A DNA stretch of 64,000 nt from the NCBI RefSeq assembly GCF_022539665.2, contig NC_081334.1:6604424-6668423 (forward strand), in the 5' to 3' direction. The notes beneath the pieces were generated by a model. The model saw nothing but the letters and a program-made list of their open reading frames with translations, did no database searches and had not been told where the DNA came from. Positions 46,401 to 55,319 of this stretch are shown here, piece after piece; positions within the stretch are counted from its first letter, which is position 1, and the number at the start of each line of letters is the position of its first letter. The DNA is from Daphnia carinata. Taxonomy: Eukaryota; Arthropoda; Branchiopoda; Diplostraca; Daphniidae. A program made the translations under genes and the position numbers.

Positions 46401-49400
46401 TTTTTTTAAAGTGAGAAAAAAATATTTTAAAAAATCGGACCTCGTAAATCACATTGAAAGTCGATTGGATCCCAGAGCCGAAAAAGGCCTGCACAATAAG
46501 CTAGCGGTCAAAAGGCAGTAGCATTATAACTCAAACAGCGTGAAAAAGATGAAAACAACAAGAGAATGAACTGCTATTTTTAGGACGACAGCCCACTCGA
46601 TTCATCTTCGTGAATCCCCTGGTTTCACGCTCTCCTTATAAAAACTGTGGTACTGTCTTAAGAATATCCGACACTTTGAAGAGTCATTTCCTCAATCCAT
46701 TGTCAATCAAGTGAGTGAACGATTATTAAATGAACACCATTCATTTCTTAATTTAATATCTCGGATGTAACGTAGAAATTTCGGGAAAAAAAAATAAGAA
46801 ACGATGAGATTTAAAAAAAAAAAAAAAAGAAATGCAGAGGCTTGACGGACATTGCACAAGCCGGTACTTTTCTTTCTTCAAGCGGCCAACGGCCAACGTA
46901 AATAAGCCCTGGTGTTTTGAAAAAACACGACTATAAGATAACAAAAGGCGAAACGGGAACATACCAAACAACGAAAAAAAAAAGTCTAGGATGGAAACAA
47001 AATAAAGAAGAAGACAAAAAGAGTTACAACAAGAGGGCGTGTCAAAACATTTTCAAAAAAAAAAAAAAAAAAGACCTCACTCCAGGGGGTTTCACTCAAA
47101 GTTGCCCAGCTACTCTCCTAACGTGTGTGTTGATTACATGTGAGCACGTTACTTTTTTTTTCTTCTCTAATCGCTAGAGCCCATAATAGTAACTATATAT
47201 CTCTTTAACTCCCTTTTTCGGGGCTTTTGATTATCGGAATACGAACCCAGTCGACACCACACAATGGAAAGAACGAAGAAAAGGACCTATTATCAACGAG
47301 ACATCTTCATCAAACAGCGGGGAAAGAAAAGGACGACGATCGTGATTCATTACACAACCCCCCCCCCCCCCGCCCGCCCCCCGATTTATATTTTTCTCAT
47401 AGAAACCAATCTGGCCCCTCCTGCTGATCGGTACTATCATCCTTTTAGCCAACGGGAATCGATCGTCTTTTGATGATTGCTACTACACACAAGAAAAAAG
47501 GGGGAGCGCCAATCGAAGGCAATTCACAAGTGGTACGTCAAAAAAAAAAAAAAAAACAAGATCTTATTGTAGTTATGAAAAAGCAATAACTCCCACCACC
47601 TATTGGTTGTGTTAGCCGCAAGTAATCCAATTAAAATTGTGTACATTCATCTTTTTGAATTTCTTTTTTTTTTTTAACCCAAAAATAGGACGGGCCGTTA
47701 TTCTTCCGGCCGTCTCATCGACTTCTCTTTCCCTTGAAAATACGATCAAGATGTAGTGGGTGAATAGAGTGGCGCCTGCTATCGACTCACAAAACGAGAT
47801 GAAAAAGAAAAAAGAAGAGCTGGATCGATCTCACTCTGAGAGCTTCATTGAACATTCAAGAAAACACGCCAAAGAGTCGAACAAAGTTGTTGGACTGAGA
47901 GCTGGACGTGTCTACGTAAGAAAAAAGTAAATCCCATCATCAAAAAAAGAAAAAGCGTGTCGCCCGCCTCGGTAGTTTTCTATCAACGTCTACTCCAATC
48001 GGCCCGTCTTATTTGAATAGAGCGGGCAAATATAAAAAAATCACGCGGATCTAACGCTCGAAGCATTTTTTACATTTCAATTTAGCGTGTAAAACGATAT
48101 ATTACGTAAATTCAATGTATCCGTCCATCCGGTACACGACGGATCGTTTTCCAACAGAAAGCAGAGACCCATATGAAATGCGCGTTTGAAAAAAAATCCA
48201 TTGAAGCTACAGGAAATAAAAAAAAACGGATCATCAAAGTGGGCAAGGAATTTCTTGACACGCAAAATTGCGAGTACGACGGAAGAAATCATCGAGCAAC
48301 TCGGGAATATAAAATTTCAAAAACCGTGCGAAAGGAAGGAAGGAAAGCCATCCGGTCGCATTCCCCGGATGCGAAGGCGTACCGGCATAATTGGTGGCAT
48401 CCCCTCCCCGTTTGCACACACACACCTTATTTTACGAGCTCAGTTTCAAACCGCCATCTTTTTTACGTTGTAATACATCCCTCGTCTGTGGATCCTTTCG
48501 CAATGGATCCATCGGCAGATCGTGGGAGTTTTTTCTGTTTTGCTCCCCGATGGAAAAGTGGATAGTTTCTCGCCCCCCCCTCTTATTTTTCTATTGCGGA
48601 AGAGATGGAAACGCAAAAGTTAGACGAAAAAAAAAAAAAAAAAGACGAAAGTTTGGCGGTTGGTACCGGAGTGAGGGGCGGCTGAGGGGCACGGCTATTT
48701 GCGTACAAAACTTTTCCGTCACCGGCAAGCCGCCGCCTGCAGTTGCTAGAAATATATAACAGTCCGTTTTCCAAACTGCTATACAACAACTACTAGTAGT
48801 AGGAAACAACAGCAGCCCGTCCGTCCGTCCCTGATGGTCAGCTTTGAGCAAATAAGAATTTTGCCGGTTCCCATTTCTAGTGGTGTTGGCTTATTGTTGT
48901 GTAAAAAAAAACGAAGAGGAAAACAACAGCGTTTTGTTGTAATCAATTATAGAAAATCGAACGACATTGGGCCACACGCAACGGGCCGGATGCCGGAGAG
49001 ATATAGCTACTGGGTCAATGTTGGATAAAAAAAAACAAAAAAACAAGGCCTTTATTTTTTTTGAGAGAGACGTTGGTTAGGAAAGAGATTTATAATAGCG
49101 GGCTGTAACGGCGGATGCTGGGCGAGTGAAGCTTCTCAAAAACAAACAAAAACAAGAAAAACGTGTAAAAATAAAAAAAAAATATCGTTTATATTGATAT
49201 TGAAAGAGGATGGGGACGGCCCAACCACCGAAAAAGAAAAAAAAGGAGAGTTGAAAAGTCAACAGTCTGTGTGCGATATCGCTTGATATTTATATATATA
49301 TACAGCGGGTAGACAGAAAAGAGGCCTATCCTCAATCTTTCAACAGGGTCCGAACTTCCTCAAACCGTTTCACTGTCTCTCTATTTCATCATTTTTTTTT

Positions 49401-50427
49401 TTTTAATTCCACCCCAAGTCGAGGAACGCATTGATTTTAATTTGTACATTCAGAAAAAAATGAATGTTTATCTCATCTTTAAAAAAAAAAAAAAAAATCT
49501 AATTAATAAAGATCGACCTTCTGTTTGAAAAAAGATAGGCACAAGCGGTACCAAAATTATCTTTTCTCCTTGTGCCAATTGTGTTATGAGGGCAATGTTA
49601 TAAATAATATGGAAAAAAGATAAAAAAAAAAAAAAAAAAAAAAGGGCCATCCGTTGGTATCGTCGGGCATTTGCCTGGCACATGGTATAGAGGCCGGCTG
49701 TTGGTCGTGACGCCTCGACGGATACCAATGGCCAAGAAAAAAAAAAAAAAAAAGGCGAGAAAGTAAATAAAATAAGACGCGAAAGAAGAGGGGACCCGTG
49801 GCTGCTGCTGCTGCTGCTGTGTGTTATTAGATGAAACAGTCGCCTTGACAAGTCTACTCTGTCCCGGCCCCTTCGTTGCCCTTCCTTCTTCTCTTAACTT
49901 GCTTTATTGTTATTATCCAAAAGTCCTTCTTTTTTAACATTTTATCCCTTCTCCTTTAAAGTTTAAATATCACTTTGAAAATAGTTAAATGCCCGCCCAT
50001 AATAGACTATGGCTCTTACACGTGATGGGCGTGGATGGGAAATTATCAAAACGGAGGAATACGTGAGCGTGTGCATACCATATAAAAAATAACGTGAAGT
50101 AACATTTTTCCTTGACCACTTCCAACTTGGCGCTTTTGGAAATGAATCGAAAAATAGGCAGAAAGGATGTTCGGTTCAAAAAAGAAAAATGCCTGACGAA
50201 TCGAGTGCGTTAAGTCATAAAAACCACTCACGATGTTATTCAATCTTTGAAACACCATTCCCCCCTAACCTCTTCACTTTTTAATAGCCATAAAAAAAAA
50301 AATTCGAACAAAAGAAATATCGAATGATGGAAGAGGCGTAACGAAAATGTTAGGACTTACCGGTGGACAGCAGAAACAGGTAGACAATGAGGATGGAGCG
50401 GGCCATGCCGCTGCGTCCGGCCATCAT
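30860..50427 (-). CDS. Secreted multidomain EGF/sushi/HYR extracellular-matrix-type protein (gene span)
   Basis: I resolve 28 coding exons totalling 6399 nt (2132 residues), every junction GT-AG and phase-matched. Order: signal peptide (1-22), short linker exon (23-75), acidic region with polyglutamate (75-587), sushi-like module (588-651) and 17 EGF-like repeats (about 675-1375). Then come sushi-like sequence (about 1375-1580), a clear sushi domain (1580-1645), a Thr/Pro-rich linker (1646-1747) and HYR-like modules (1748-1912). Another sushi (1913-1985) and a Cys-rich ephrin-receptor-like segment with a basic Gln/Arg tail (1986-2132) end the protein. No transmembrane segment is seen, so it should be secreted. 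Sushi + EGF + HYR + ephrin-receptor-like modules recall SVEP1-type matrix proteins, but I see no VWA or pentraxin domain and cannot name an orthologue. Exon blocks are listed separately. Confidence 0.85.
31826..32044 (-). CDS. EGF/sushi gene, exon 25: sushi-like module
   Basis: 73 residues with the sushi pattern of cysteines and a late Trp: [49 protein letters not shown]. The exon is phase 1 at both ends. The (CA)n run at its 5' side belongs to the intron. Confidence 0.82.
32508..33248 (-). CDS. EGF/sushi gene, exons 22-24: HYR-like modules
   Basis: Exons 33248-32997, 32867-32728 and 32610-32508. The first module starts [20 protein letters not shown], and the second [18 protein letters not shown] with [19 protein letters not shown]. 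It ends in [20 protein letters not shown] and FTVHVS. P.i..CP.d, W..P..sDN and G...V.Y.A.D.aGN..C.F.V are the hallmarks of hyalin repeat (HYR) domains, which have an Ig-like fold and mediate adhesion. The second module is split over two exons. The first lacks the typical end and is more diverged. Confidence 0.82.
33768..34073 (-). CDS. EGF/sushi gene, exon 21: Thr/Pro-rich linker
   Basis: 102 residues without cysteine, basic at the start ([18 protein letters not shown]) and then Thr/Pro/Asn-rich ([19 protein letters not shown]). It is a plausible O-glycosylated stalk between sushi and HYR modules. The exon is phase 1-1, so it could be skipped without changing frame. Both flanks contain the word AAGCTAATTG at the splice sites. 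Confidence 0.7.
34456..34653 (-). CDS. EGF/sushi gene, exon 20: sushi (CCP) domain
   Basis: A single phase 1-1 exon encodes one full sushi module: [50 protein letters not shown]. It has four cysteines and the conserved Trp before the last Cys. This is the best-formed sushi domain in the protein. Confidence 0.88.
34795..35606 (-). CDS. EGF/sushi gene, exons 18-19: last EGF, sushi-like and spacer
   Basis: Exons 35606-35095 and 35007-34795. The stretch opens with a calcium-binding EGF ([19 protein letters not shown]). A sushi-like half-module follows ([27 protein letters not shown]). A long basic, Cys-free spacer then leads to [18 protein letters not shown], the end of a sushi module. The spacer seems to interrupt one sushi domain by about 120 residues. 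Either it is a genuine insertion or exon 18 ends earlier in some transcripts. The donor used (AAAA|GTATTT) abuts a long T-run in the transcript and is weak. Confidence 0.65.
35785..38741 (-). CDS. EGF/sushi gene, exons 5-17: tandem EGF-like array
   Basis: Exons: 38741-38511, 38411-38289, 38182-37925, 37844-37680, 37603-37481, 37405-37157, 37092-36862, 36789-36676, 36612-36499, 36436-36323, 36261-36148, 36076-35960, 35890-35785. They encode 16 EGF-like modules. Most start D-I/V-D/N-E-C and carry the N.....Y/F.C calcium-binding and hydroxylation consensus, as in fibrillins and fibulins (examples [20 protein letters not shown] and [18 protein letters not shown]). Exons 5-16 end in phase 1 and most hold exactly one or two modules. 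Four adjacent exons are exactly 114 bp. Exon 8 ([20 protein letters not shown]) is atypical and acidic. Exon 17 leaves the last module incomplete and ends in phase 2. Such arrays make rigid, calcium-stabilised rods. Confidence 0.92.
39881..40074 (-). CDS. EGF/sushi gene, exon 4: sushi-like module
   Basis: 65 residues reading [37 protein letters not shown]. The C...W....P.C ending is sushi-like, but the first half is short and has fewer cysteines than usual. It connects the acidic region to the EGF array. Confidence 0.75.
40180..41715 (-). CDS. EGF/sushi gene, exon 3: long acidic disordered exon
   Basis: One 1536-bp exon encodes about 512 residues almost without cysteine. It starts Ser-rich, then a basic block ([20 protein letters not shown] and [19 protein letters not shown]). 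A Glu/Asp tract of about 55 residues follows (about residues 156-212; DNA 41320-41490, GAA/GAG repeats), then a Thr run and a long Ser/Asp/Glu-rich tail with many SSEDD/DDETND words. It ends [12 protein letters not shown]. The basic-to-acidic switch could bind matrix or mineral ions, as in other acidic matrix proteins; that is inference. The repeat coding suggests length variation between alleles. Confidence 0.85.
42288..42315. repeat. Long poly(A) homopolymer
   Basis: 28 consecutive A, the longest clean A-run noticed, in the intron between exons 2 and 3 of the EGF/sushi gene. A C-run lies at about 42060-42072. Confidence 0.9.
42849..42871. repeat. (CA)n microsatellite
   Basis: CA run next to the exon 2 donor side (intronic) of the EGF/sushi gene. 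Confidence 0.9.
42902..43058 (-). CDS. EGF/sushi gene, exon 2: short linker
   Basis: 52 residues ([39 protein letters not shown]) with no domain. Phase 1 in and phase 2 out match exon 1 and exon 3 exactly. It contains a TAGATGGCG word in the coding sequence near its 3' end. It could be an alternative exon. Confidence 0.7.
43059..50360. other. Large first intron of the EGF/sushi gene
   Basis: 7.3 kb with no recognisable gene on either strand. It is full of A/T homopolymers (for example near 47047, 48629, 49623 and 49739), a (CT)n run at 45121-45146, C- and G-homopolymers and a short GCT repeat near 49802. Frames in it are low-complexity artefacts. Several less repetitive islands (about 43.8-44.1, 45.5-45.8 and 48.2-48.5 kb) could be enhancers, but nothing identifies them. 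Confidence 0.6.
45121..45146. repeat. (CT)n microsatellite
   Basis: 13 CT units inside the first intron of the EGF/sushi gene. Confidence 0.9.
50361..50427 (-). CDS. EGF/sushi gene, exon 1: signal peptide
   Basis: [23 protein letters not shown] followed by the donor GTAAGTCC. It has a hydrophobic core (ILIVYLFLL) with a basic n-region, a textbook secretory signal. It ends in phase 1, matching the acceptor of exon 2 at 43058 across a 7.3-kb intron. Two in-frame ATGs precede the core; the first is used here. Linkage to the downstream exons is inferred from strand, phase and the lack of another signal exon. Confidence 0.65.
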
Positions 50428-52750
50428 GCGACCCACTTGATTTTTCTTTCTCCCGGAAAGATCAAAATCTTTCTTCTTCTTCTTTTTTTTTTTGAAGGAC
50501 GAAATGAAAGTAGAAAACAATTGCTCCGGAACTGGTTTCGAGTCTCCACAAAAAAAAAAAAACACACCAAAGTTATTGGATGTCGAACAGTTGAGATGCC
50601 TTTTTTTTTCTTTTCACTGGTGATGATTCCAATCGTTCCAGAATAGAACTAAAACATATTTTTTTTCGTTCTTCTGAACAAAAAACAGATAAAAAAAAAA
50701 AAAAGAATCGTCAATCAAATATTTCAAATCATGAGTGAAGAACTTTTGTTTTTTTAAAAGAGGGACAGGGATTCTCGCTTGGGATTCTATCGAAAGATTC
50801 TCAACTAACGGGAACACACTTGGAATACATAAAAAAAAGGGTAGGGGGAATAGAAAAAGTGAGAAAGAGAGAGAGAATGAGAGTGTGAACCGAACACGAC
50901 GGAAGCTGTCCAGCTACTGACACTCACGAAGCTCGCTCGTATGCACAGCATATCCCGCCCCGGTTGCACGCCCTTCGGTGGCTAAACAAAACAAAACAAA
51001 AAAAATTCACCTAGTCCCCCTCCCCCCGATTGTAATGATTTCTTTTGACGTGTACTGCCAGTGAAAAAAATCAAAATCTTTTTTTCTAATTTTTCATTCT
51101 TCGCGTTTCATTGTTTGATCGATTATCAAAGAATAGAGGGATTTCTCCGACCATGCGGATTTTCTGATGTAGGGTACAAAATGTTGGGGGGTTTTAAGTG
51201 AAGGCGCACGCGCTTTCGAGCGAGGTGAGCAATGTCAGCAATCCAGCAGCAAGGCCGTTACTCACGTCATCGCCGGCCATTTATCCGTCCATCAAGGCTT
51301 AAATAGGAAGAGAGAGAAATCCCTAGTATTATCTACCTTACAAGGACGGACGACACTGTATAAAAAAAAAAAAAAAAAAGAGTTCCAGAACCTGTTGGAG
51401 ATCAACAGAAACTATTATCTGACGTGGACGAACGTGACTAAAGGGGAGGACCGTGTCCAGCCGAGCAAAACAAAAAACAAATACGATTAATAGCAAAAAA
51501 TTTCATCCGCTGGAACATGGGGTCAAAATTTCGGTTTTACGGACCACTTTGGAACACGGCCGTTTATGTGTTCTTTCACCCGGAAAAAAAAAATAGGAAG
51601 AAGACGACATTCATTTTTATATGTCGCGGCAGCGGCGTGTTGTCAAACTTAGTTAAAAGCTCCTCACTCAACACCCAACAGCGCAGTAGCGGAACGCAGA
51701 GAACTGTTGATGACAGTCCTTTTTTTCTAACCCCCCTCCCGTCTACCCCATAAACGACTTCCATACGTAGCGGCGACAGGGTAAAATATAAAAACTTAAA
51801 TGTGTTTATATGAGATGGGATCTGTTCTAGACCAGTAGCAGTGAATACAGAATGAGAAAGAAACGCATTTTCTTTTTTTAGGGGGCACGATAAATAAACG
51901 TCACAAGGGTTTCCCCTAAACTTTGAGCAAATTATGGTGCAAATTTGAAGAAGATGTGACATAACAGCTGTAATGAGCGGCGTCGCTCTGGACTAAATTG
52001 TACAATCCTCTTGGTCAGCGTGAAGAGTGCTATTATTTACATAGTGGGGGGAGGGAGAAAGCTTAGACGTCCAGGTGTGTAAATAAAAGAGACGGACAGC
52101 AAAATGTGAAAAGGGGTGTCGCAATATTGCCAAAGATAAATTGCAAAATGAAATTTAGTTATGAGAAAAACGAGACTTTTAACAGCCACAACGGCGGCAA
52201 ACGGGAGGGGGGCATGATGGATTCACCATCTGTGGCGACCGCGGGAGTCATCCGACCGGACGAATAATATTTCTTTTGGCACAGCTTACTTTACTATTAC
52301 TACTCTCGCCTGCCCTGTCAGACACACACACTTTTCTCGTGAATGTCAGCGGTGTGTGTGGAAGCAGCCATTTTGGCAGTTCACGTTGCGTGACGTGTCC
52401 GAAAATTTTCCACTCGACTTTGCCGGTTCACAACACGATGATCGATCGCAAAACCTCTTCTCACATATCAGTTCAACTCGATCCCCCCAACTTGTACCCT
52501 AACGTTAACATGGGATTATTGTGACACACACACACACACACACCGGTGTGTAGCTGTAAACTATGGCCTTACGAAAGGAAAAAAAGTTTGATCCAAGATG
52601 GTCATATACCACAACTGCCCTGTTCTTTTTTACGAAGGGAGATTGAAGAAAGAGATGACGCTGGGAATTTAACGTTTCAAGGACGTGATTAGAATGTTCC
52701 TGGAACACACACTTTTTCCTGAAGATTGAAAGCTAGAAGAAAATGAAGAC
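50428..52750. other. Upstream region of the EGF/sushi gene, no gene seen
   Basis: About 2.3 kb upstream of the signal exon. It presumably holds promoter and leader sequence. No TATA box at a convincing distance and no protein-like frame. A (CA)n run lies at 52524-52543. Confidence 0.5.
52524..52543. repeat. (CA)n microsatellite
   Basis: Ten CA units. Confidence 0.9.
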
Positions 52751-52754
52751 ATAC

Positions 52755-52866
52755 CGGAATAGAAGAAGTCGACAGCTTTTCCTTTCGTGGGCTCCAAAAT
52801 GTAGAAAGGACGCCATGTTATTGTGGTGTTCCCTTCCGGCGCAATAGAGCGCCCAGTGATTTCCAT
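52755..52866 (-). other. Candidate short coding exon, unrecognised
   Basis: An ATG at 52866 opens 37 codons (MEITGRSIAPEGNTTITWRP ... GKAVDFFYS) that end in phase 1 at a good donor, TTCCG|GTATGTC. A TATA-like CATATATAC lies about 40 bp upstream on the same strand. The composition looks protein-like and differs from the surrounding low-complexity DNA. I do not recognise the peptide or find its next exon. Confidence 0.3.
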
Positions 52867-53686
52867 CAATTTTTTTTCTTTCTTCTTTTTTTTTTGTTGT
52901 GAGTATATATGACCCGCGCCAGATCCCCAAAATTCTTGATGTCTCGGTGTCACATTCACGCGGTCCATCACCTTAGGGCACCAGACTCGACGGGTTGAGT
53001 TGGGTGGTCGTTTTCCCCTGCACTTTTGCATCAAGGAGCCGAGGAATTTTCACGTGGCAGCCATGAAAGTCGGCGATAAGTTTCAATGTTGTGAGTTTTC
53101 TCTGCAAAAAAAAAAAAATACAGACACAGTGAGATATTATTATTAGGTAGGGGGGTCGTTTGTTTGGAACGCTCTGCACGCACGAACAACGCTAGAAAAT
53201 GGACGGTACTGTTGTACACGCTGATTACCGGGAATTGAAAGTGATCCAATATCCTTAGCTGCCAGAATGATTGGCCGTCTCTTCGTGTAAGTCGACGACG
53301 AGGAGCGGTTGCAATAGCGACTCAATCAGAGGCGCCATTCACGACGCATTAAGTCGATTTATTCTCCTCAGTACAAGACTAACAGAGAACCTCTTGCTCT
53401 AAATGTGACGGCCAACGTCTGCGACTTTAAATCCTAGACGAGTATGACAAGTCTTTTACTTTTCAGTTCTCTCTCTGAATGAAAAATCTCTTACCGCAGA
53501 GCTGCAGAGTGAAAGTCGGATTTAAGCTGATGACAGTGGAAGCTTTAGCTCACGACTCTTGTCGGATTAAAATTGAAGCTTTTGCCTTTCTATATTAAGG
53601 GGGGGGGGGAAAAAGTGAGTGTCATCTCTTTCTCATTAATGGGTCAATAGGATTGTCCCTTACCGTTGTTGAAAGAAATCCTCGTT

Positions 53687-54856
53687 TCATCGAATCCAAT
53701 CATTTCTAGATTGATGATGACTCTGAAAATCAGAGTCTTGAAGGCCCTCATCCAACAGATTACCATGCTCATTACCTAAAGAAAAAAAGGGGGTGTAACA
53801 AGAAAAGAAAAATAGGTATGCACATAAATATGTTAACATATTTCAAAGAACTGTGGGGGACTATGTTAAAAGTTACTTATACCTCGTGCCAGAGGGGAAG
53901 GTGGGGCGAAATAGTTTTTCCTCGGGAGTCAAAAAGCTTTTCGTCTACTTCTCAAACTGCTGCTGGCTCCTTTTGTCGTTCATCAGAGATGCAACGGATG
54001 AGAAAGAGAAAAGACGAGAGACAAAAAAAAAACAGCATTTTATTTCTTGACCTGTTATGGCATCAGAAAAGGATTTAGATGAGATATCACTCTCTTTTCT
54101 CTCTCTTACACACTGCTCTGCCCATGGTTGGGCAAAGAAGAGATTCGGTACCAAGGTACTGACCTTATTGGGGCGGGACGTTATACAACAGACCTGGGTG
54201 ACTCTCTGACTGGCACAAAAGATCCCCTGCCTTTTTGTCCCATGATGGATGGACTTTGAGCTTCGTAATTTATGCACTGCGAGGTCGGGCAGGCCGGTAA
54301 AGTGAGATCTATATACAGTTCTACCATACACCCAAGCAGCTTCGTTTTTTCTTTCTGAATTATACGTTGGACGATGTGGGCCTGCCTAAAAACTTTTCCA
54401 TGACGTAACAGAAACAAATAAGTTGTGGACCAAAATGGCGACAAATGGGTCGTAACTAGGGAATGAAGAATAACTCGATTTTTTGTTGTCCAAGAATCTA
54501 AAAAAGACTCAATATAACTTTATCTTTACCTTTCTTCCTCTGCTTCAAGATCAGCTCTAATCTGTGAAAGAAAGATAGTGCTGTAGTGACATTAATAACA
54601 ACAGTCGTCAAGTTTTACGGTGAAAGGCGATCATTCTCACGCGTTTTTATATCTCACCCCGAATAAAGCTTCACTGCCGAGTTTTCCTGTTTTACCCGTT
54701 GAAATGCTTGGCCATCATGAGGCATTCACTTTCGAAGCCCTCGAGGCTTAACTGTTCAAGCTCGGAAGTGAGACTTGAAATATTACGGTACACGTTCTTC
54801 TTTCTACGGCGGTCGTATAAAGTATTCGCGGGCATAACGACTTTTCGTCCTCCCAT
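53687..54856 (-). CDS. Candidate small three-exon gene, unrecognised
   Basis: Exons 54856-54696, 54561-54530 and 53775-53687 join in phase to a 93-residue frame with its own stop. It starts MGGRKVVMPANTLYDRRRKK and continues NISSLTSELEQLSLEGFESE and LELILKQRKKGNEHGN. The middle exon is only 32 bp but has clean splice sites (TTTCACAG|, |GTAAAG). Upstream, TTCCCAACAG|GATGAACCCG starts another frame, MNPLLSLIWIAMSIL, which looks like a signal peptide but is out of frame with this one. An alternative acceptor (ATCTCAG|AGATGG) would select the frame given here. A possible leader exon with a strong donor (CGGATG|GTGAGTC) lies near 55305. No family recognised; it may be a small secreted protein or a chance set of splice-like sites. 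Confidence 0.3.
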
Positions 54857-55319
54857 CTCTGAGATAGGATGCTCATGGCAATCCAAATCAGGCTAAGGAG
54901 CGGGTTCATCCTGTTGGGAAATCATGAAACTTCATCACACACAGGGCAGATCACAGAACTTACCGGGTTCTATCACTGTATGACTACCCATGCTGTACCT
55001 TCTGGCAACTTTGATTAGCTGTATAATGAGCCTCATCACACCCGTATAGACTCAAAGGATTTAGGAGAAAAGTCTGTAGTAATAAAAAAAAAGTTATTCC
55101 TGAGCTTAAAGCTCAACTTACTATAGGGCAAACTTTTTGCTTTGAAGAGGCCGCGATTGTGGGGCAAACTAAAAGTTGGCTTCCGTAACACGTGGTATGA
55201 ACCACACACATGACCATATTCAGGGACAAAATGCCTATTAACAAAGTACGATGCTTTGTAGTTTTACACTAGGTTGAATAATTACTGATATGACTCACCA
55301 TCCGAGCATGAAGCTAAAT

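Noticed and set aside
52276-52524. 82-codon plus-strand frame with a hydrophobic start resembling a signal peptide
   Set aside because: It starts with TTG, has no ATG, and ends in a (CA)n repeat.
53700-53720. Hairpin ACTCTGA...TCAGAGT as a terminator or small RNA
   Set aside because: Short 7-bp stem inside a candidate exon, no supporting context; chance level.
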